From Candidatus Aegiribacteria sp. (lineage in GTDB: Bacteria; Fermentibacterota; Fermentibacteria; Fermentibacterales; JCC-6): a stretch of DNA of 5,922 nucleotides. The position numbers and the translations under genes are program-made. Of this stretch, positions 1 to 5,401 are shown piece after piece. The notes below the pieces were generated by a model, which was given only the letters and a program-made list of their open reading frames with translations, searched no databases and had not been told where the DNA came from. Every line of letters begins with the position of its first letter. The stretch's first letter is position 1. The stretch is from positions 1-5,922 of the forward strand of contig DAOWNO010000150.1 in assembly GCA_030642525.1 (NCBI GenBank), in the 5' to 3' direction.

Positions 1-49
1 CTTCGACATCAACAGTAAACGCATGCTTCATGAAAGGATACTGCTCCAT
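1..49 (-). CDS. Partial CDS, N-terminus of a probable polysaccharide deacetylase
   Basis: Only the first 16 codons lie in the window; the gene runs off the left edge. The reading is MEQYPFMKHAFTVDVE. The stretch from the second Met, with its TVDVE core, looks like the start of NodB-type polysaccharide deacetylases, which usually open with a short hydrophobic strand followed by T-(V/F)-D-(V/I)-E-D, where the Asp belongs to the metal and catalytic site. Two starts are possible: ATG at 49, or ATG at 31, which gives the more typical MKHAFTVDVE opening. A GGAG at 44-47 sits 12 bases before the second start, which is rather far; the first start has no clear ribosome binding site. The frame is open back to a stop at 101-103 but has no other start codon there. 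The call rests on very few residues. These enzymes remove acetyl groups from cell-wall or exopolysaccharide sugars. Confidence 0.45.
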   Translation of the reverse strand, partial: MEQYPFMKHAFTVDVE

Positions 50-155
50 CTGAAATATTGATCTGAAAAACGTAACGACGTTTCCTATTGATCGAATATC
101 TTACTTAACTGATAATACAGCAGATAATATTGCCCGGTCAATGACGTGAGCGCAT

Positions 156-178
156 GGTATTCCGGTATTCGGTATTCC
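156..178. repeat. Triple tandem repeat of GGTATTC(C)
   Basis: GGTATTCC, GGTATTC and GGTATTCC lie head to tail in the gap between the partial deacetylase gene and the 470-residue secreted protein gene. Short tandem repeats of this kind can vary in copy number by slippage. A second tandem repeat (GGAATTAG twice, 1836-1851) borders the inverted-repeat element further right, so the two may mark the same sort of mobile-repeat neighbourhood. No function can be read from it. Confidence 0.6.
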
Positions 179-230
179 GTAAATATACTGGGATATGTAT
201 AATTTATTCCACATTACGCTATTGGGTAAA

Positions 231-260
231 CATCGGGTTCTAAGTCCGACCCCATCATCG
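231..260. repeat. 30-bp dispersed repeat, copy 1
   Basis: This copy matches 2002-2031 at 29 of 30 positions; the only difference is A at 254 against G at 2025. It starts CATCGGGTTC and ends CATCG. It lies 13 bases past the stop of the 470-residue secreted protein gene and has the same orientation relative to that gene as copy 2 has to the 844-residue gene. The GGGT and ACCC near its two sides can pair as a short imperfect hairpin, but there is no T-run, so it is not a standard intrinsic terminator. The size and placement recall REP-like or IS-derived repeats; that is an inference. Confidence 0.8.
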
Positions 261-273
261 ATGTCCCCATGCT

Positions 274-1686
274 TTAATCTATCAGAACAACTCTCTTGGA
301 TGAAGTGAAGTCATCCGAACTAATGGTAACGATGTATGTTCCAGAAGGTCTGTCAGCAGAGTTCCAGCTGAACGTGTTGCTGCCTGAAGATAAAGATCTG
401 TGCAACAGGTGATCTGCAAGATCATAAATTCGCAGGCTTGCTGATCCTTCATAACCTTCAGCCAGGATATTGAGTGTCTCCGAGAAGGGATTCGGGAATA
501 CTCTGAGATTGTATTCAAGCGGAGAGAAAACAGATGGGTCAATTGAAGTAATCGAATCCCGTGGTACGAATTCCAGCTCAGGATACCCGTCAGAACCTTC
601 CTCCAGCCAGGTGATCCAGTAGCCGTCTTCCACACTGCAAACGGCGATGTTAGCCTCTGATACAGCACCAGTGCCGGTGCGGATAATATGGTCGAAATCA
701 TTCCAGGTATTCAAAAAATGCCTGCATCTTATCTCACCGGAATTATGCCAGACCAGAAGCAGACCCTGGTCCACGGGATTGCATGACATGGCACAGGAAT
801 TGTTGTTGGCGGGAGAGCTCCAGGAGTAGGCTTCGGTGGAGAGCGGAGCAGGTTCGGAACAGTTATAGGCGGAGAAATTGACGGCGCCCCATTCGTCCGC
901 CCAGAGGAGCAGTCCTCTGTCGGTGCAGCTGCCCATGGCCATAACACATGGGTCGCAGGGGAGAGTATCAGGGGTTGAGGTCAGCGTATCGCATAGAAGG
1001 TAAACAGGGTCTATGGGCGGGTTGTGCGAAAGGGTCATAAGCATTGTGAATGCCGGGTAGCCCCAGCCGCCGCCTATAATCTTGTCCGTGGCGAATATGG
1101 CTCGACCGCCCTGGCAGGTAACCGGTCCAACCATTCTGTTGAGGAAAGGTTCCGATGCGTCTTCCAGAGGATATGGCGTCTCCTCATAGAGGAGCGAACC
1201 AAGATCAATCTGACCGGAATTGATGCTGTAATCCTGCATGAACCAGTAGAAGTCGGTTCCGCTGCTTAAACAAGTATACTGAAATCCTGCGATAAGACCG
1301 TTATATAGAGAATGGTGGTGCCTGATAAGACCGTACTGCGAGTACTCCGTGTAGAATGATTCGAAAGACACCTGATCCTGTACATCAAGAGGGATATAAT
1401 TCAGAGAGTAGAGAGTATCGGTACAGAAGGTGTCCAGGGATGCTATCAGCATTACGTTCGGTGTGTCAGTGTCATCCAGGCAGATGGCCACAGAGGCCGC
1501 TGTATGATCGTGGAATGTTGCCTCGGCGACAGGGGTGGTTTCCTCATATCTGGCTACCCTTGCATCGCCTGAGTCATCTATCCAGCTCACGTAGAGATAG
1601 TCATTTCCCATGAAGTGCAGAGGAGCCATATCGACATTGGCTGCACAGATTCCAAACAGAAGGATAGGCACCAAATACTTGATCAT
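274..1686 (-). CDS. Secreted protein with C-terminal type IX-style sorting domain
   Basis: The protein has 470 residues from the ATG at 1686. The frame is open further upstream to 1755, but AGGAG lies 7 bases before this ATG and a signal peptide starts right at it (MIKYLVPILLFGICAA, probable cleavage near residue 16). Residues about 385-470 form a por-secretion-tail/FlgD-like Ig domain: FPNPF at 397-401, LRIYDLAD at 418-425, Trp 441, SGTY at 448-451, and the ending SSKRVVLID. Such tails direct proteins through the type IX secretion system to the cell surface in FCB bacteria. The body has no catalytic domain I recognise. It does contain repeated strand units, such as DRGLLLWADEWGAVN (256-270), DQGLLLVWHNSGEIR (306-320) and DGYWITWLEEGSDGY (354-368), which suggest a beta-propeller or similar repeat fold. 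There are several scattered cysteines. It has its own promoter in the gap upstream. Function is unknown; a surface-attached or released binding protein is likely. Confidence 0.88.
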   Translation of the reverse strand: MIKYLVPILLFGICAANVDMAPLHFMGNDYLYVSWIDDSGDARVARYEETTPVAEATFHDHTAASVAICLDDTDTPNVMLIASLDTFCTDTLYSLNYIPLDVQDQVSFESFYTEYSQYGLIRHHHSLYNGLIAGFQYTCLSSGTDFYWFMQDYSINSGQIDLGSLLYEETPYPLEDASEPFLNRMVGPVTCQGGRAIFATDKIIGGGWGYPAFTMLMTLSHNPPIDPVYLLCDTLTSTPDTLPCDPCVMAMGSCTDRGLLLWADEWGAVNFSAYNCSEPAPLSTEAYSWSSPANNNSCAMSCNPVDQGLLLVWHNSGEIRCRHFLNTWNDFDHIIRTGTGAVSEANIAVCSVEDGYWITWLEEGSDGYPELEFVPRDSITSIDPSVFSPLEYNLRVFPNPFSETLNILAEGYEGSASLRIYDLADHLLHRSLSSGSNTFSWNSADRPSGTYIVTISSDDFTSSKRVVLID

Positions 1687-1795
1687 GATAATTCTCCTGA
1701 CTACCCCATAGATAGACTGCCATTTTTCCAGCTGCAGTATTTTCCGGAAGGGCAATTCTACGTATCCTGCAAGATAGAACTTCCTTCCTTTTATT

Positions 1796-1825
1796 ATAAT
1801 ACTAACGGCAATCGTGTCCAGTCAA
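1796..1825 (-). promoter_or_regulatory. Probable sigma-70-type promoter of the secreted-protein gene
   Basis: On the minus strand TTGACT (1825-1820) is followed after 18 bases by TATTAT (1801-1796), overlapping a perfect TATAAT at 1798-1793 that would have a 21-base spacer. Transcription would begin near 1788 and leave a leader of about 100 bases before the ATG at 1686. The inverted-repeat element ends 25 bases upstream of the -35 box, so its insertion would not have removed the promoter core but could have cut off upstream control sites. Confidence 0.5.
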
Positions 1826-1835
1826 TGTTCTTTGA

Positions 1836-1851
1836 GGAATTAGGGAATTAG
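1836..1851. repeat. 8-bp tandem duplication GGAATTAG
   Basis: GGAATTAG occurs twice in a row and runs directly into the GGGTC that begins the left inverted repeat of the neighbouring element. It lies on one side of the element only, so it is not a target-site duplication. It may be part of the element's end or the result of slippage. Confidence 0.55.
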
Positions 1852-1995
1852 GGTCAAATCTTTACTCTTGACAAATAATACATAAGAATCAGGAAAAGAC
1901 TTCAAGTCAAGCTGGAGAATGAACCATAAATGAAGAAAAGTTTTTTGAAATTAAGTAATCAGTTGAGTCAAATGTCAAGAGTAAAGATTTGACCC
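1851..1995. mobile_element. 145-bp miniature element with perfect 23-bp inverted ends
   Basis: Bases 1851-1873 are the exact reverse complement of 1973-1995. The outer tip reads GGGTCAAATC and the arm ends CTTGACA. The 99-base centre is AT-rich and carries no transposase or other gene. No clear target-site duplication flanks it: AATTA on the left, CAAAG on the right. The structure fits a non-autonomous unit, such as a MITE or a pair of REP-like sequences of the kind moved by IS200-like Y1 (RAYT) transposases in trans. The link to Y1 transposases is from memory of similar intergenic repeats and is not shown here. As RNA the arms would form a long hairpin able to affect read-through from the 844-residue gene. 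Confidence 0.65.
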
Positions 1996-2001
1996 CAAAG
2001 C

Positions 2002-2031
2002 CATCGGGTTCTAAGTCCGACCCCGTCATCG
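2002..2031. repeat. 30-bp dispersed repeat, copy 2, overlapping a gene end
   Basis: It matches copy 1 (231-260) at 29 of 30 positions. It lies six bases from the right arm of the 145-bp element. Its end at 2026-2031 supplies the last codon (CGA, Arg) and the TGA stop of the 844-residue gene. ATCGGG at 2003-2008 and CCCGAT at 2032-2037 can pair around the repeat, giving a 6-bp stem with a 23-base loop at the 3' end of the transcript, but no T-run follows. Confidence 0.8.
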
Positions 2032-4560
2032 CCCGATAGTTGATACCGATCCCGGCAAGCCTTCCGATTCAGCAACTGATGCCGGATTGCCCGGTACAAA
2101 AAGCTTCATTGAGAATGGGTTTCCAGAGGATAGTCCGAAGTGAAGGTATCCGCTGTTCTGGCTTGTCGTTCCGCTGCCACCCTCAACCTGCCTGAGGTAA
2201 ATAATCCCGTCCTGCTCCAGCTCAACGGTACATCCGATACCTGATGGATTTACACCTTCAGGTGGATTAACCTTGACGATTGCGCAGTAACCTTCTTCAG
2301 TGATATTTCTCAGGAGTATCGGGCCATCTCCGGAACCGACTATCAGATCGAGTTTTCCGTCCAGATCGAAATCTGCTGCTGCCGCGCCCCAGCCATTGAA
2401 TGCTCTGGCGCCTGCGAGCCATGTAACATCCTTGAAGGTTCCGTCACCCTGATTCAGATAGAGAAAACTCCTTCTGTCAGAATATATTGAAGTAATAAAC
2501 AGATCAAGCCATCCGTCGTTGTTGAAATCACCCCATACAGGATTTGAATGTGTTTCCTCGAATATGATCCCCGCATTTCCTCTTTCGTCAGTAAAGAGAT
2601 TATCTTCGTTTACCAGCAGTTCACTCATGTCGGAAAAAGCTATATACCTCGGATGAGCAAGGTTTGCAGAGAACAGATCCCAGTCTCCATCACGATCAAA
2701 ATCTCCCCACGAACTGCCGATAGTGTGTCCCCACCAGCCGTCATCATCCGTTCCTGCTACTCCTTTGTTCAGAGCTGAGTTCGTTGCCCCTTCAGAAGTG
2801 TTCTCCCAGAGGAAGTTCTCCTGAAGGCGATAGTTTGAAACGAAAATATCAATGTTTCCATCCCTGTCGAAGTCACAAGGGCTTACTCCTCTTCCGCAGA
2901 GAGGTTCATCAAGGAATGGATTCATCCCGAGACTGTCACCCATCTGTATGAAACCGTCAGGACTGCCGAAGTAGAAAGCGTCACTTGTTCCTGATCCCAT
3001 ATTACCTGCCTGTTCATAACTGGCCAGGTACAGATCAAGCCAACCATCCGCATTCCAGTCAAGAAGAGCAACTCCCTCGACTCTTGAATCGGTAGCGGTT
3101 ATACCCATCCTTTCAGTCCTGTCCTCTAGAACGCCGTCTATACTGATGAATACCTGAACCGGATTGCCGGAGGTGACCAGATCAGGAAATCCATCGCGAT
3201 TGATGTCTCCCCAGATTCCGCCATTGCCCCTGCACGAATCAAGACCGGCTTCATTCGTTACATCAATGAAGGAATTTCCCTCTATATTCCGGTAAAGCGA
3301 ATGTCCGATCAGAAGATCCGGATACCCGTCTGAATTCCAGTCACACCAGGATACCCTTGAACCGATGACAAGGCTGTCCGGTCCGAGAAGATCCGTTACA
3401 TCTTCGAAGATCGGACCGTTATATCCAGTTTGTTCCCGTCCCCATTCTTCGGGTGTAACGCCGGTCGGCAGAAGACTGTCCAGCTCCAGCACAGCTTCTC
3501 CGCTCCAGCGGTTCCGGACTTCTCCGAGCACAGCTGCGTCAAGGAAATGATTCCTTGCCTGAAGAGTGTCACCAATACTGAGATTAAGTCTTCCGGCAAG
3601 CCAGTGCAGGGAGGCCTCTGTGTGAAAATCATCTACAGGATAGACTGTGAGTGAAAGGAGAGCTTCCAGATCCTGAAGTGCTTTCTGCTCATGACCGAGA
3701 CCGGCCATGGCGAAACACTTACTGAAATTCAATCCTGTTTCAAGCGCTAAACAGGTCAGAAGCCATTCTTCCTGAGGCATTCCCACGGGAACCCAGCTGC
3801 TGTCCATCAGTTCCAACCCTTTTTCCGCGAGTTCAAGCGCCTCTGACCAGGATGAGTCACGGTCAATGTACATCGCCGCGCCGCTCAGGCAGGCCTGAGG
3901 ATCGTCAGGACATGACATGAGCCACAATTCGAGGATGTTCGTCCACCTTGTTGAATCGGCTGTTTCGATTACAGCGCTCAGCGTATACTGCCATGCTCTG
4001 GAGCGCCAGAGATCCGACTTATCGCCCCATTCATCAAGGAAATCCTGAAGAACAAGGATTCTGGCTGAATCATCATTCCATACGGGATACAGGTTATCGT
4101 AGAATTCCCGGCTGATAACCTCTGATGCCTCCATGGATTCAGGGAACCTCTCAACCAGCATCTGCATGAGACTGTCCGCGAGAATACTGTCTTCGAGTAC
4201 GGCTGCCGACTCGATCAGAGAAAGAAGATGCTGCGGTTCCCAGTCAACCATACTGCTCCATTCAGACAGTTCTTCTCTGAGATATCCGGAGGGCATAGAA
4301 TGAAAGTGTTCAGTTGAACCGGAAATAGCAGCCCAGGCTGCCGCAAAAAGTCCGGCGGATGGGCTTTCCAGAAATGCTCTTTCGAAAAGCATGGAAGCCA
4401 TGGATGGATTGCCTGATTTCAGGAATACTTCAGCGCTGAGCGAATCTGACTCACCGGCGAGTTCAATCGCATGATCGAAATCTCTGATATTAAGGAAAGT
4501 ATCGAATTCAGAAACTTGTCCTATAGTAAGAAACGAAATAATTATTAGTGCAATCTGCAT
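2026..4560 (-). CDS. Exported FG-GAP/VCBS seven-repeat protein with UnbV (ASPIC) domain
   Basis: The protein has 844 residues from the ATG at 4560, with GGAG about 7 bases upstream. Residues 1-18 form a likely signal peptide. Residues about 25-365 are helical and TPR-like, with pieces such as SMASMLFERAFLESP (53-67) and a clearer unit at 290-345. Seven calcium-type repeats follow at regular spacing: DWNSDGYPD (407), DINRDGFPD (452), DWNADGWLD (501), DFDRDGNID (563), DFDRDGDWD (620), DFNNDGWLD (678) and DFDLDGKLD (730). Seven such units fit a seven-bladed integrin-like propeller. Residues about 757-810 match UnbV/ASPIC, with the typical pattern PSGIGCTVEL, then a QVEGGSG turn and LHFGL. This is the CRTAC1-like arrangement seen in many environmental bacteria; these proteins are thought to work outside the cytoplasm, but their ligand is generally unknown. 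There is no sorting tail. The final Arg and the stop lie inside a dispersed repeat. Confidence 0.9.
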   Translation of the reverse strand: MQIALIIISFLTIGQVSEFDTFLNIRDFDHAIELAGESDSLSAEVFLKSGNPSMASMLFERAFLESPSAGLFAAAWAAISGSTEHFHSMPSGYLREELSEWSSMVDWEPQHLLSLIESAAVLEDSILADSLMQMLVERFPESMEASEVISREFYDNLYPVWNDDSARILVLQDFLDEWGDKSDLWRSRAWQYTLSAVIETADSTRWTNILELWLMSCPDDPQACLSGAAMYIDRDSSWSEALELAEKGLELMDSSWVPVGMPQEEWLLTCLALETGLNFSKCFAMAGLGHEQKALQDLEALLSLTVYPVDDFHTEASLHWLAGRLNLSIGDTLQARNHFLDAAVLGEVRNRWSGEAVLELDSLLPTGVTPEEWGREQTGYNGPIFEDVTDLLGPDSLVIGSRVSWCDWNSDGYPDLLIGHSLYRNIEGNSFIDVTNEAGLDSCRGNGGIWGDINRDGFPDLVTSGNPVQVFISIDGVLEDRTERMGITATDSRVEGVALLDWNADGWLDLYLASYEQAGNMGSGTSDAFYFGSPDGFIQMGDSLGMNPFLDEPLCGRGVSPCDFDRDGNIDIFVSNYRLQENFLWENTSEGATNSALNKGVAGTDDDGWWGHTIGSSWGDFDRDGDWDLFSANLAHPRYIAFSDMSELLVNEDNLFTDERGNAGIIFEETHSNPVWGDFNNDGWLDLFITSIYSDRRSFLYLNQGDGTFKDVTWLAGARAFNGWGAAAADFDLDGKLDLIVGSGDGPILLRNITEEGYCAIVKVNPPEGVNPSGIGCTVELEQDGIIYLRQVEGGSGTTSQNSGYLHFGLSSGNPFSMKLFVPGNPASVAESEGLPGSVSTIGR

Positions 4561-4566
4561 GATATC

Positions 4567-4588
4567 TCTCCAGTCCAGGAAATGGAGA
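4567..4588 (-). promoter_or_regulatory. Hairpin that includes the ribosome binding site
   Basis: TCTCCA (transcript side, 4588-4583) pairs with TGGAGA (4572-4567) across a 10-base loop. The second arm contains the GGAG that serves the ATG at 4560. If it forms in the mRNA, it would hide the ribosome binding site of the 844-residue protein gene. The stem is only six base pairs, so it could also be chance. Confidence 0.3.
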
Positions 4589-4590
4589 TT

Positions 4591-4620
4591 TCTATAAAAA
4601 CATCCAGTATTTGATTACAA
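4591..4620 (-). promoter_or_regulatory. Weak promoter candidate for the 844-residue protein gene
   Basis: On the minus strand TTGTAA (4620-4615) and TATAGA (4596-4591) are separated by 18 bases; each matches four of six consensus positions. It is the best-spaced pair I can find in the short gap. It lies at the decayed 3' end of the toxin remnant, so this gene may use sequence derived from the toxin, or may be read from further upstream. Confidence 0.25.
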
Positions 4621-4628
4621 TGTACACA

Positions 4629-4871
4629 CTATTGAGTCAAAACACAATATGGAAACGGCAGCATATTCTGATAATCTGCCCGGTCCGGAGTGATATGACA
4701 CTCCCGGTGATGACTGTAGATTCCTGTCAATTTGTGATCCTTATTTTCGATGGGAAGAGAGACTTCGGCTACAAGCAATGCCATTATCTGCTTGAGTATT
4801 TTGATTTCTTTACCTTGTTTTTCAGCTTTCTTGAGATCCTTATGAAATTGCTTTGAAGTAACAGGGGTTAG
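4629..4871 (-). pseudogene. yafQ: YafQ-family mRNA interferase toxin, broken
   Basis: From CTA at 4871 the minus strand reads LTPVTSKQFHKDLKKAEK, then a helical stretch, KDHKLTG and RECHITPD, which is the body of a YafQ/RelE-type ribosome-dependent endoribonuclease. The family's KDH His and the CH-x-x-PD His and Asp (equivalents of E. coli H50, H63 and D67) are present. Directly after that Asp the frame is lost: the usual W-L-L-I-Y strand and the C-terminal R-T-G-T-H with its catalytic His are missing. The plus-one frame gives a degenerate GQIIRI, and a possible THS remnant remains near 4625-4638. The start is cut off by a 177-bp element. The original GTG is at 5055-5053, where it overlaps the antitoxin stop. 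The present open frame (4910-4629) begins inside the element at an ATG that has no family likeness. The toxin is very probably inactive. Confidence 0.85.
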
Positions 4872-5048
4872 TCCGCATATTTCACCAGAGTTACTACTGC
4901 AACGGCGCATAAAACACTCGCATACTGCGTTATGCTCAATCGACCTTCCTTGAAGTATATATAATACATCTTCGTCGATCTCATTCGCATGCCTTGTCTG
5001 CGAGCGCTTCTACACCGTTTCGTTACGCAAACTGGTGAAATATGCGGA
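4872..5048. mobile_element. 177-bp MITE-like element with 17-bp inverted ends and TTAG duplication
   Basis: The ends are perfect inverted repeats: TCCGCATATTTCACCAG at 4872-4888 and its reverse complement at 5032-5048. They are flanked by a direct TTAG duplication at 4868-4871 and 5049-5052. Inside the ends a weaker inverted similarity continues, AACGG followed by a run ending CTCGCA on each side (about 4901-4923 and 4998-5020). No transposase gene fits in it. A 4-bp duplication is typical of several DDE families, including IS1380; assigning a family needs a search. It sits exactly between the dinJ-type antitoxin and its toxin. Any ribosome starting at the toxin's original GTG now meets a TAA after ten codons. 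Deleting the element and one TTAG joins GTG to CTA ACC CCT in the toxin frame. Confidence 0.88.
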
Positions 5049-5054
5049 TTAGCA

Positions 5055-5315
5055 CTATATCCCTAAGTTTTTGAACATATCATCGATATTTTCGTGTCGA
5101 ATAATATTTTTTCCTTCATCAGTCTCTTTAAGCACCTTCTGGGTTAACTCATTAGGTATTTCAACTTTAAAAGGAAGTCCATGACGAAGCTTTACCTGTC
5201 TGAAAAAGATATTGATTGCATCAGTTGTAGAAATTCCCAATTCATGAAATAGTTCCTCAACTTCCTCTTTCAGTTCTGGTTCAATGCGTGCTCTTACAGT
5301 AGCTGTTTTACTCAC
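5055..5315 (-). CDS. dinJ: RelB/DinJ-family antitoxin
   Basis: The protein has 86 residues, the same length as E. coli DinJ. Translation starts at GTG (5315-5313), with a perfect AGGAGGT ribosome binding site five bases upstream. The N-terminal half, with TATVRARIEPELK and the helix GISTTDAINIFFRQV, is the ribbon-helix-helix DNA-binding part of the RelB/DinJ family. LPFKVEIPNE is the family's linker, and the end DDMFKNLGI closely matches the DinJ C-terminus (DDLFDKLGI). Such antitoxins bind and block a YafQ/RelE-type toxin and repress their own operon. The partner toxin lies just downstream but is split from it by a 177-bp element and is frameshifted. The antitoxin reading frame is complete, and its stop TAG overlaps the lost toxin start by one base. 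The region is visibly richer in A and T than the flanking large genes, which hints at transfer. Confidence 0.93.
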   Translation of the reverse strand: MSKTATVRARIEPELKEEVEELFHELGISTTDAINIFFRQVKLRHGLPFKVEIPNELTQKVLKETDEGKNIIRHENIDDMFKNLGI

Positions 5316-5332
5316 AATTTACCTCCTCACAT

Positions 5333-5363
5333 CATATATGGCACGTTTGGGCTACCTCGTCAA
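5333..5363 (-). promoter_or_regulatory. Candidate promoter and operator of the antitoxin gene
   Basis: On the minus strand TTGACG (5363-5358) precedes the AT-rich CATATATGAT (5340-5331), with 17 to 19 bases between, depending on which hexamer is taken as -10. CATATATG at 5333-5340 is a perfect 8-bp palindrome six bases before the ribosome binding site, a plausible site for the ribbon-helix-helix antitoxin to bind and autoregulate. The -10 match is only partial. Confidence 0.4.
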
Positions 5364-5401
5364 GTTTTTCTTCTTTTACAATTGAGCATAGCCGTCAATA
5401 A

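Larger units (their letters stand above)
1687..2025. other. 339-base intergenic gap between the two exported-protein genes
   Basis: Reading from the 470-residue gene outward, this gap holds its ribosome binding site, a roughly 100-base leader, a sigma-70-like promoter (1796-1825), an 8-bp tandem duplication (1836-1851), a 145-bp element with 23-bp inverted ends (1851-1995) and most of the second copy of the 30-bp repeat (2002-2031). I see no convincing gene. The longest start-to-stop stretch of any interest is a 20-codon frame at 1930-1992, which runs into the right inverted repeat and looks accidental. Confidence 0.7.

Noticed and set aside
2..61. Plus-strand open frame ending in TGA at 59-61 (FDINSKRMLHERILLHLKY) as the tail of a gene
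   Set aside because: The opposite strand gives a better match, MKHAFTVDVE, typical of a deacetylase start; both cannot easily be real, and the plus frame has no recognisable motif.
1687..1755. Upstream extension of the secreted protein by 23 codons
   Set aside because: The extension is charged and would bury the signal peptide; the ATG at 1686 has AGGAG at 7 bases and begins a signal peptide.
1930..1992. 20-codon frame MKKSFLKLSN... inside the 145-bp element
   Set aside because: Its GGAG is too far upstream, it ends within the inverted repeat and it has no recognisable character.
3365..3654. Overlapping open frames on both strands inside the 844-residue gene
   Set aside because: They are shadows of a well-supported long coding frame, with no family likeness.
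4632..4641. TTGAGTCAAA shared with 1963-1972
   Set aside because: Ten bases built on a 9-base palindrome, with no further flanking similarity; chance is a fair explanation.
4611..4856. Plus-strand 81-residue frame rich in Phe and Leu
   Set aside because: It is antisense to the YafQ remnant, whose motifs are clear on the minus strand.
4901..5020. Transposase coding remnant within the 177-bp element
   Set aside because: Frames there are short and show no DDE or other transposase motif; the sequence is better explained as subterminal inverted repeats.
5389..5398. TATGCTCAAT (minus strand) shared between the element at 4931-4940 and the antitoxin upstream region
   Set aside because: Ten bases only, no inverted ends nearby; not evidence for a second element copy.
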